In this document: positions 40,101-45,251 of the stretch, in pieces
Numbering within the stretch: the stretch's first letter is position 1
Layout of the letters: each line of letters opens with the position of its first letter
Source of the DNA: Gammaproteobacteria bacterium
GTDB lineage: Bacteria > Pseudomonadota > Gammaproteobacteria > Pseudomonadales > Azotimanducaceae
Direction of reading: 5' to 3'
NCBI GenBank assembly: GCA_018665025.1
Contig: JABJED010000120.1
Location: 1 to 45,251 of the forward strand
DNA length: 45,251 nucleotides
Program-made: the position numbers and the translations under genes
Notes under the pieces: model-generated
Seen by the model: only the letters and a program-made list of their open reading frames with translations
What the model was told of the DNA's origin: nothing
Databases searched by the model: none

Positions 40101-40615
40101 GTACCGTGCAGCTGGAATATGAGATGGAGGGGCACTTTCTCGTTTGTCGCTCCTCTGGTGAGGCATACGGCGCCTTGAGCGGGGACGATGGTTCTCACGA
40201 CATGGGTGGGAACAAGGACTTGGTGCCCGTTCCGCACTATGGCATCAACACTGGGTTTGAGAGTTACTCTCGGATGCGCGACGCGGTGAAGGTATGCATG
40301 GAGCACCACAAGATGCCAAGAGATGTAGGCATGGCCCTGTCCCGTTGGGGGCATGCCCCGGCCATTGATCTACTCAACGCGTACAACTCTCTGTTCCCGA
40401 CGGATCCCGACACCTGCATGTCGCTGCTCTGTAACGACCCCAGCGGCAACGTTGCAGAGATGAAGTGGTATCTGGACTTTGGCGAGATGTTCCACCATCG
40501 CGGTGAGGTGGGCCTCCATGGCCTGACCATCGACAACAGTATGGTAGAGGACCACTTTCCAGCCAACGCCCTGGCTAAACTGCGCAAACGCGAAAACGAT
40601 ACGGAGGCGAAATGA
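37175..40615 (+). CDS. DUF6232 - phytochelatin synthase - EF-hand - VOC fusion protein
   Basis: A 1146-residue multidomain protein. Residues 1-130 resemble DUF6232, with membrane helices at about 46-61 and 74-88. Residues about 150-345 form a phytochelatin-synthase (papain-like) domain: C166 in INCCQTTAIAYAL (C165 adjacent), H275 in GGGHFALVVG and D293 in VMSDVHP. The His-Asp spacing of 18 equals that in AtPCS1 and NsPCS. A helical region of unknown type follows to about 580. Two EF-hand loops lie at 588-599 (DADNDGVITPEE, canonical) and 624-635. Glyoxalase/VOC-like regions start at about 676 (FATCHMAIKAHD) and about 947. The ATG has GAGG eight bases upstream. The family acts on glutathione and related thiols; here a Ca-modulated membrane enzyme is inferred. 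The gene is GC-rich beside its neighbours (39 of 60 bases at 37741-37800) and bounded by 87-bp repeats. Confidence 0.8.
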   Translation: MGEDFLFRANEITITAQNAQIHGSPYDMASIRSARTEEIPAKRDWMGLVLALVGLLAIVLHGNPANAVWWIREAAGALLMLGGAYMTLRPKVTMYAVFIKTDAEERRSLLTEDASLARQVKEAIETALTQHNWLSSKLIAQTNDGRAAEQMEAILGSSFQQPINCCQTTAIAYALSTLGYATTVDDVLLTCRVNIDSAVGDGMTLAETHDMALRYIRRANLPIFCECYHFDFDSGVTAEHLWAACLMDGSAGSDDVCVLNFHTGIAHNKPKGGGHFALVVGPLEKDREIVMSDVHPIEYGALWQQSVETLFQAIQDKDSCGRSRGMLRFGLTASKELQRPFPSLAACMRSIDWVNPPEGFTTDVLEAYIPRGWDQHMGARNMEGISVVTKALDMLDQTAEWDLDDIMRSLHESYTRHLNTFATPEIVFNVLLRLSNRKIMPAVPTMVPIGKGLDGNALRKLLFDNDLEHRGTTFLISYDYAVATTGEEERQPTNLSNVSEANALAHINKCWSLVAEVSRQADPAIGGLAIAPAHDVIGNGRLWEASLDKMAKALLAVGAGFIIKLRWISDDEELNQNQRIDKLLAVFDADNDGVITPEEIVTGYATEGIELTLEKATSLIAEVDADGNNTLDRSEALSLFAKVLGMHSEDAASQDGFGQVASFLHSFGCQPNDLGFATCHMAIKAHDVRACVRFYNNVLGWPLYKTVDRAHAGTEENAYGSSWASFGAFASFIVFHEEVLPAGAIGHGAWSRYQNCPKVLRDAPQPAPPISMSGTAEMKILLTQRFHEIPGVDDDLAHDGPLTFADIAFPFHGVILEPGFYAKQMARIAEKDPDGRVRWAPLGDVQGLFGGDLIREAIVLRDPDGYPCIFFVCTLEGEAYTKRFPATPFVYGQYMSVSFPDEPALAAARAKAEEGLRNCPVMSDTGKYVKLGQRKQRDAWLEEFFHNADPLEMHKNYYENVIGWTRCGQTVDASRRTVQLEYEMEGHFLVCRSSGEAYGALSGDDGSHDMGGNKDLVPVPHYGINTGFESYSRMRDAVKVCMEHHKMPRDVGMALSRWGHAPAIDLLNAYNSLFPTDPDTCMSLLCNDPSGNVAEMKWYLDFGEMFHHRGEVGLHGLTIDNSMVEDHFPANALAKLRKRENDTEAK

Positions 40616-40655
40616 CCGCGAGCCAAACCAATACAACGCCGCTAGAGAACAACTC

Positions 40656-40895
40656 GTGTATTTCGCCAACCACGAGGTCGTGAAATGCAATCTTGCCGAT
40701 GGGAAGTGTGAGATCGATACCGTCCGAGACTACGCAAACGGTCGAACAGAGGCGTTATTGGGCCGCGTGATGCCTGAAAATCTGTACATTGGAGCCAAAA
40801 TCAACGCCTTTGGTAAGGGCAAAAAACACTGGACGCGCCCAGCCTGCAACGTCAGCACCTTCTTTCCCGCCTGCGGTCCAAAGGCCAACCGTTAG
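40656..40895 (+). CDS. Small or truncated ORF after the fusion gene
   Basis: A 79-codon frame begins with GTG at 40656 and ends at 40895, its last codons formed by the right 87-bp repeat. The frame is open further upstream (REPNQYNAAREQL), overlapping the end of the fusion gene. An ATG at 40612, in ATGA overlap with the fusion stop, opens a different frame that ends after 23 codons at 40683. One frameshift would join the two. I recognise no family. I read it as the N-terminal remnant of a gene once coupled to the fusion gene and cut by the repeat. Confidence 0.4.
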   Translation: MYFANHEVVKCNLADGKCEIDTVRDYANGRTEALLGRVMPENLYIGAKINAFGKGKKHWTRPACNVSTFFPACGPKANR

Positions 40896-41082
40896 GTAAT
40901 TGATGCACCGATGATTCCACTGATGGCATGCAATCAGTTTCCAATTTGAACACTTGCACCCATAATGAAAGTTGGAGCTCTCCATACCAGTCAGCGCCAT
41001 AGGCTTCAGCTCGGATGTTTGGAGACATTACCCAAAGTAGTATCGTCCCTATAAATGTTACAACGCCGACCCTCGTTGTCAT
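40852..41082 (-). pseudogene. Signal-peptide ORF running into the right 87-bp repeat
   Basis: A 76-codon frame starts with a clear signal peptide (MTTRVGVVTFIGTILLW…IRAEA) and continues YGADWYGELQLSL before entering the repeat at 40959, after which the sequence is arginine-rich and ends at 40852. AGGG lies eight bases before the ATG. The exported N-terminus looks real, the tail does not, so this is probably a gene truncated or internally deleted at the repeat. Family unknown. Confidence 0.4.
40873..40959. repeat. 87-bp direct repeat, right copy (module A)
   Basis: Second copy of the 36847-36933 sequence, in the same orientation, 86 of 87 bases identical, 4026 bp away. Near identity implies a recent duplication or an exchange between the copies. 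No terminal inverted repeats or flanking short duplications were found. Confidence 0.95.
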
Positions 41083-41252
41083 CAGGCGACCCTACAATGA
41101 GAAGTGATAGCTTAATATAACGTAACTTGCCGGATAGGAGTATCGAGCCGGTTTGTCATAAGTAAGTGTAACGTGTGTGCAATAATCAGCCAAGTTCAAG
41201 AGCCTGATGAAGAGCGCTAAGCTCTTCAAAGAATTGGCGCTATCCTGGTCGC

Positions 41253-41555
41253 TTGCCTGCGCTTAGTCTGCAAGCCGCCCCACAAACACGGTTTCGCAAT
41301 GAGTTCGATCAAACGCCGATGGCGCTCGGGATCGAACACAATTTTGTGCTCGTGCATCGACTAATCAAGGCGCTCACCCTCGGCGCCTGGATGCTACGTT
41401 TCATCTACATGACAACACCCGAGCCTAAGAAAAGTGGGTACTTAAAACAGCTATTAGATTGCCCTGTGTTGTTTGATGGCGAATATGATGGCATCGAGTT
41501 TCACGCTTCAGATCTGACCAAAGCGCTGCCGTCTGCAGATCGTCAATTGAGCTGA
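41253..41555 (+). pseudogene. AraC-type regulator fragment
   Basis: This 100-codon frame matches the middle of the N-terminal ligand-binding domain of AraC regulators (PF12625-like): YMTTPEPKKSGYLKQLLDCP, then FDGEYDGIEFHASDLTKALPSAD. The first part of that domain and the whole C-terminal double helix-turn-helix are missing. The stop codon is created exactly where the 145-bp repeat begins (41551). The fragment cannot bind DNA as a standard AraC protein. The 157 bp before it have a 6-bp inverted repeat (AAGAGC/GCTCTT, near 41215-41231) and no gene. Confidence 0.65.
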
Positions 41556-41695
41556 ATAGTTATTTTAAACCACCTTTTTGCCTCATGGCAAAAGTACCCT
41601 GAGCAAGAAAATTTGGATTAATTGATCTGGAGATGCTTTGTAGACACCGGATGGTCAATGACTGTATTGATGTTGAGCTGCTGGCTCGCCTGTCA
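41551..41695. repeat. 145-bp direct repeat, left copy (module B)
   Basis: Recurs at 44866-45010 in the same orientation and at exactly the same length with eight mismatches. It begins GCTGAATAGTTATTTTAAAC. The two copies bound the SnoaL/TonB-receptor module. The following 196 bases up to the SnoaL start show no gene and no clear promoter. Confidence 0.95.
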
Positions 41696-41891
41696 CCTCG
41701 AACGAATCATTGGCACCTTATGTGCAGGGGTAGCTGGACTTGAACATGCGAATCTCTTATCTTGATTGCTGCAATCAAGTCTAACAGGAAGCGATCATGG
41801 AGCTTGTAGAGAGACCTAGTAGCGATTGTGTGGTGACAGCGCCGCCAAAAAAGAGCGCGCTAGTAGAGGCAGATGCGAGAGGGTGCTACAC

Positions 41892-42380
41892 ATGAGCACA
41901 ATGTCCGAGCACGAGGATCCAGAATTTTTTAAACAACGAATTGACCGTTTGGAGTCCAGGTCAGATATTCGTGACCTGGCGTCTGATTATTGCCACGGTT
42001 TCGACAAACGTGACTATGATCGTTTCCTTTCAATCTGGTGGCCGGACTGCGCCTGGGATATCGGGCCGCCGTTCGGCAGCTTCACTGGTCATGAAGGCAT
42101 TCACACAGCAGTCCAGGAAGTACTGTGGCCGGCATGGAAGGAATCCCATCATCTGACCACCAATCTGCGAATCGAATTCATTGATGCCGACAATGCTGAA
42201 GCCATGTGTGATGTTGATTGTATGGGGCTGCTGACAGATGAGACCGAATGCACGATTGTCGGTGCTACCTATTACGATACGCTGCAGAGAAGAGAAGGCG
42301 TATGGAAGATCGCAAAGAGAAAAGTCACGATCCACTATTTTAATCCGGTGCCAGGGGCGGTGTTGAATGCTCCGACGTAG
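41892..42380 (+). CDS. SnoaL-like (NTF2-fold) protein
   Basis: A 162-residue NTF2-fold protein of the SnoaL_4/LinA type. The pattern IRDLASDYCHGFDKRDYDRF, SIWWPDCAWDIGPPFG, SHHLTTNLRIEF and a C-terminal VWKIAKRKVTIHYFNP is characteristic; the Asp and His pair used by several family dehydratases or isomerases is present (D in FDKRD, H in SHHLTTN). The frame continues to 41826 but the ATG at 41892 gives the expected N-terminus. Such proteins commonly accompany TonB receptors in gene sets for aromatic, terpenoid or steroid catabolism. The substrate is unknown. The receptor follows after 101 bp. Confidence 0.82.
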   Translation: MSTMSEHEDPEFFKQRIDRLESRSDIRDLASDYCHGFDKRDYDRFLSIWWPDCAWDIGPPFGSFTGHEGIHTAVQEVLWPAWKESHHLTTNLRIEFIDADNAEAMCDVDCMGLLTDETECTIVGATYYDTLQRREGVWKIAKRKVTIHYFNPVPGAVLNAPT

Positions 42381-42481
42381 GCATAAGAATTTCGACGATA
42401 GGCTGCCCACGTGATGAGAGTCTGTCTAAGTACTATGATTAGAGAATAAACAAAACTAAAAAAGAAGTTCCGAGGGGGACC

Positions 42482-44737
42482 ATGATGAAGAAGAAATTAG
42501 TTGTCACAGTAGCAGCCCTACTTTCTGCACTCAGTTTTTCACCGGGCTCATTTGCTGAATCACCAGCGCTCGAAGAAATCGTCGTTACCGCCCGAAAGCG
42601 GGCAGAGAATCTGCAAGATGTCGGCGTGTCAGTCAGCGCCTTGAGTCAGACTGAAATTGATCGGCAGTTTGCACGTGACATAACGGATCTGGCGAATATC
42701 TCGCCAAACCTCATCATTGACGATACGGCGCAGGGTCCTGGCGGTGTCGCGGCGATCTTTCTACGCGGCGTCGGTGTGGCTGATGTAGAAAAGAACTTTG
42801 ACCCGGCAGTCGGTGTGGTAGCTGATGGTATATTCATCGGTGCAAACTCAGGCTCGCTGCTGCGAAGTATCGATATCGCCAGTATCGAAGTACTGCGTGG
42901 CCCTCAGGGAACACTCTTTGGCCGAAATACAATTGGGGGTCTGATAAACGTTAAGCGAACTCAGCCTACGAAAGAAACCGGTGGCAAGTTCCGTGTCGGT
43001 GCCGGGGACTATGACACCCACTATGCTGATGTCGTCCTGAACCTGGGTAATGGTGAAGACTTCGGCATCAAACTGACCGGCGCCATGCGTGATCAGCGCG
43101 AAGGTTTCTATACCAACTACACCCGCGGTACGGATGAAGGCAGCAACGACTACAGCAGTTTTGGTGCGAACATCCTATGGGATGCCACCGATGAGCTGAC
43201 AGTAGAATACACCTATCAGGAAGAAAAGGTCGAGCAGGATACGCCGCCTCTGTTGAACACGGGACAAGACCGTCATCTGTTCTGTTTTGCCTATGGTTAT
43301 TGCTCGCCTTCACAGGATTCTACCATTACCGGCGATCGCTACGGCATCATGCAGGTGGGTTACCGCCCTGGTGGTACACCATCATCCGCCGAAGCACCTT
43401 TCCAGGCGTCACTGCCTGCTGACCTGGTGCCGGCTAAGTTGAAGTCGACTTTTGATTCTGAATCACACACGCTGGAACTCGGTTGGGACGTGTCTGACAG
43501 TATGCGCGTCGACTACATCTATGGTCGCTGGGAGTCCGATGAGACGATCCTATCCAGCTGGGACGGTACGCCGGAGATGTTATATGGTACGGACCGCCCT
43601 GCCCAGTATGAGCAAGACAGCCACGAGTTGCGCCTGACCTATGATGCCGGTGGCGCTCTCAGTGTTGTTGCTGGAGTCTATATCTGGGATTCGGAATACG
43701 CCATCCAGTTGCAGAGCTACATCGGTTTTGCCGCACCCGGTTTGATTCTGGACCTGGCTCAGTTCTCAGAACAGGATACCGAATCTCGCGCCATCTTCTT
43801 CGAAGCTGACTACCGTGTGACCGAAGATCTGAAGCTGAGTATCGGCGGCCGGTACACCAAAGATAAGAAAGAGTCTCGCCAGTTCGGCATGGTCAATACC
43901 GCTCTAGCAGCCGGTGGTCATCCGTCTGAAGAGTGGAATGAATTCACTCCAAGGGTAACCGTTACATACAATGTCAGTGATAACATGATGATGTATGCGA
44001 CCTTTTCCAATGGTTATCGCTCCGGTGGTTTCAACGGCCGTGTCGGCAATCTGATCGAAGCCATCGAGCCCTATGATCCTGAGACTGTCGACAACTACGA
44101 GATCGGTCTCAAGTCTGAGTTGATGGATAATCGTCTTCGATTCAATGCCAACGTCTTCTTCATGGATTACGACGACAAGCAGGAAGAGCTCCAACTTCCA
44201 GATAACAATGACACCGGGCAGAAAACCGTCGTGACCAACGCCTCGACAGCTGAGATCAAGGGTGTGGAAATCGATATTCAGGCGTACCTGTATGAAGGTC
44301 TCACACTGCGCGCCAATCTGGGTTACCTCGACACGTCATATGATGAGTTCGGCTATACCGCGTTGGATGGCAGTTTGGTCGACCTGTCGAACCTCGAATT
44401 CCGACGCGCACCTAAATGGACGGGTACGATAGATGCAACCTTTGAGTGGGAGATCCCGATCGGCACAGCCTGGGCAAGACTGGCTTACCATCATATAGGT
44501 TCGAACTACGTCAATGTCACAAATGCACCAGAGCTTGAGAATGAAGACCAGAATCTGGTTGATTTTTCTCTAAATGCTGCGCTCGACAATGGCATTACCG
44601 TCAGCCTGTTTGGTCGCAACCTGACAAAAGAAGATGGTTATACCCACGGCTACGATGTTGCAGGCCTCTGGTCCTACGCCTCAGTCAGGCCGCCACGTAC
44701 TTATGGTGTTGAGATCGCCTACACCTTCGGCGAATAG
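42482..44737 (+). CDS. TonB-dependent outer-membrane receptor
   Basis: A 751-residue outer-membrane transporter. A signal peptide of about 25 residues ends near SFAES; a TonB-box-like LEEIVVTARKRAENLQD follows. The plug has FLRGVGV and VLRGPQGTLFGRNTIGGLINV. The 22-stranded barrel includes GRYTKDKKESR, NGYRSGGFNGR, the NYEIGLKSELMDNRLRFN region and ends EIAYTFGE. GAGGGGG is just before paired ATGs at 42482 and 42485. The subclass is the EIVVTARKR group that often takes up non-siderophore compounds in marine and sphingomonad-like bacteria. It is probably transcribed with or near the SnoaL gene. Confidence 0.93.
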   Translation: MMKKKLVVTVAALLSALSFSPGSFAESPALEEIVVTARKRAENLQDVGVSVSALSQTEIDRQFARDITDLANISPNLIIDDTAQGPGGVAAIFLRGVGVADVEKNFDPAVGVVADGIFIGANSGSLLRSIDIASIEVLRGPQGTLFGRNTIGGLINVKRTQPTKETGGKFRVGAGDYDTHYADVVLNLGNGEDFGIKLTGAMRDQREGFYTNYTRGTDEGSNDYSSFGANILWDATDELTVEYTYQEEKVEQDTPPLLNTGQDRHLFCFAYGYCSPSQDSTITGDRYGIMQVGYRPGGTPSSAEAPFQASLPADLVPAKLKSTFDSESHTLELGWDVSDSMRVDYIYGRWESDETILSSWDGTPEMLYGTDRPAQYEQDSHELRLTYDAGGALSVVAGVYIWDSEYAIQLQSYIGFAAPGLILDLAQFSEQDTESRAIFFEADYRVTEDLKLSIGGRYTKDKKESRQFGMVNTALAAGGHPSEEWNEFTPRVTVTYNVSDNMMMYATFSNGYRSGGFNGRVGNLIEAIEPYDPETVDNYEIGLKSELMDNRLRFNANVFFMDYDDKQEELQLPDNNDTGQKTVVTNASTAEIKGVEIDIQAYLYEGLTLRANLGYLDTSYDEFGYTALDGSLVDLSNLEFRRAPKWTGTIDATFEWEIPIGTAWARLAYHHIGSNYVNVTNAPELENEDQNLVDFSLNAALDNGITVSLFGRNLTKEDGYTHGYDVAGLWSYASVRPPRTYGVEIAYTFGE

Positions 44738-44740
44738 CGG

Positions 44741-44770
44741 TAATAACTGGGGTCGTAATAACTGGGGTCG
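44741..44770. repeat. Exact 15-bp tandem duplication after the receptor gene
   Basis: TAATAACTGGGGTCG is present twice without a gap (44741-44755, 44756-44770), starting four bases after the receptor stop codon. The second copy runs into the hairpin that follows. Confidence 0.85.
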
Positions 44771-44803
44771 GGGTAAAAATTACAAATGTGAATTTTACCC
44801 CGA
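44768..44803. repeat. Palindromic extragenic element (REP-like) / possible terminator
   Basis: TCGGGGTAAAA and TTTTACCCCGA form a stem of at least 11 bp around a loop of about 14 bases. GGGGTCGG…TAAAATT…ACCCCGA palindromes are common as dispersed REP-like elements beside Y1 transposases of marine gammaproteobacteria. It could also end transcription of the receptor gene, as it lies 31 bp after the stop. Confidence 0.6.
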
Positions 44804-44865
44804 CACCTGGAGAGGTGCGGTTACGCTGATTCAACGCTTCGAATCTGCCCTCAACTTAAACCTGC

Positions 44866-45010
44866 GCTGAATAGTTATTTTAAACCGCCTTTTTGCCTCA
44901 TGACAAAAGTACCCTGAGCAAGAAATTTTGGATTAATTGACCTGGAGATGCTTTGTAGACACCGGATGGTCAATGACCGTATTGATGTTGAGTTGCTGGC
45001 TTGCGTGTCA
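44866..45010. repeat. 145-bp direct repeat, right copy (module B)
   Basis: Second copy of 41551-41695 in the same orientation, 137 of 145 bases identical, 3315 bp away. Similarity starts at GCTGAATAG and fades after TGTCA. More divergence than between the 87-bp copies suggests this duplication is older. Confidence 0.95.
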
Positions 45011-45043
45011 GTGCGTACTGGCTGGACTGGAAGTGAGGAGCAG

Positions 45044-45206
45044 ATGACTAATCAGCATCCCCATAAACACCGTTTAAGACGGCGCGCAGTCGTGTCAGAA
45101 AGCTGAGTTGGCTTCCATCTTCGGCGATGCCACGTGGAACGAGCAGGCGCGAGCCGAGATTGGTCGCGACGGAGAAGAGTACTGGCGGCGGGACATTACG
45201 CTCTAG
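45044..45206 (+). pseudogene. Small frameshifted ORF at the window edge
   Basis: An ATG at 45044 with GAGGAG just upstream encodes MTNQHPHKHRLRRRAVVSES and stops at 45106. In another frame an open stretch (45078-45206) reads KAELASIFGDATWNEQARAE followed by IGRDGEEYWRRDITL and a TAG. The second stretch looks like a real protein C-terminus. One frameshift would join them into a protein of about 55 residues. I do not recognise it. The last 45 bases contain nothing I can name. Confidence 0.3.
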
Positions 45207-45251
45207 CCCGGATAGTTCACCAAGGGATCGGTTTCAGGGGAAATCTGACTA

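Noticed and set aside
39281-40354. Long 357-codon minus-strand frame opposite the fusion gene
   Set aside because: It is a mirror of GC-rich codon use on the plus strand; the translation is low in recognisable motifs and the plus frame has clear EF-hand and VOC motifs.
36847-40959. A complete insertion sequence or integron cassette
   Set aside because: No intact transposase or integrase, no terminal inverted repeats and no attC-like structure; only a transposase fragment abuts the left repeat.
41551-45010. Composite transposon
   Set aside because: The 145-bp repeats contain no transposase frame and are too short to be IS copies.

Overview
The window looks like chromosome from a gammaproteobacterium, probably marine and related to the Pseudomonadales/Cellvibrionales. 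From about 10 kb to 34.5 kb the gene order is close to a block I recall from Pseudomonas: roxA-purB-hflD-mnmA, cspD / clpS-clpA, infA, bpt (ate), aat, trxB, ftsK-lolA-rarA-crcB-serS-cysG, tusEBCD and a BI-1 membrane protein. The synteny is from memory and was not searched. No rRNA, tRNA or CRISPR array was seen.

Layout. (1) 0.1-6.1 kb: an LLM-class oxidoreductase converges on a minus-strand run read as VWA protein, membrane DnaJ protein, RDD protein, shortened acyl-CoA-dehydrogenase-like protein, HAD phosphatase and class-III aminotransferase. (2) 6.2-10.5 kb: 5'-nucleotidase, cysB and thrH on plus; lytic transglycosylase and a lipoprotein on minus; then rraA. (3) 10.6-16.3 kb, minus: purB-roxA-triple-domain acetyltransferase, and hflD behind mnmA. 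(4) 16.3-18.5 kb: moaCDE sits beside an apparent decayed nudJ, followed by rluE. (5) 18.5-24.9 kb: protein turnover. ClpS and ClpA face cspD; Bpt and Aat, the two enzymes that add Leu/Phe N-degrons, lie just beyond infA, so tagging, recognition and unfolding are all encoded within 5 kb. (6) 25-36.5 kb: ftsK to cysG, the TusBCDE sulfur relay that feeds the MnmA thiolation reaction encoded in the same window, BI-1, a TrkA-type channel and a VOC protein.

From about 36.5 kb to the end the character changes to an accessory region built from repeat-bounded modules and broken genes. Module A (36847-40959) is bounded by two 87-bp direct repeats that differ at one base. It carries a GC-rich 1146-residue protein joining a DUF6232-like membrane domain, a phytochelatin-synthase-type transpeptidase with an intact Cys-His-Asp triad, two EF-hand loops and two glyoxalase/VOC-like regions. 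A truncated IS91-like transposase end abuts the left repeat. Module B (41551-45010) is bounded by two 145-bp direct repeats (8 mismatches) and carries a SnoaL-like protein plus a TonB-dependent receptor; its left repeat starts exactly where an AraC-type regulator gene is cut off. The fusion protein and its repeat-bounded setting are the most unusual content of the window.
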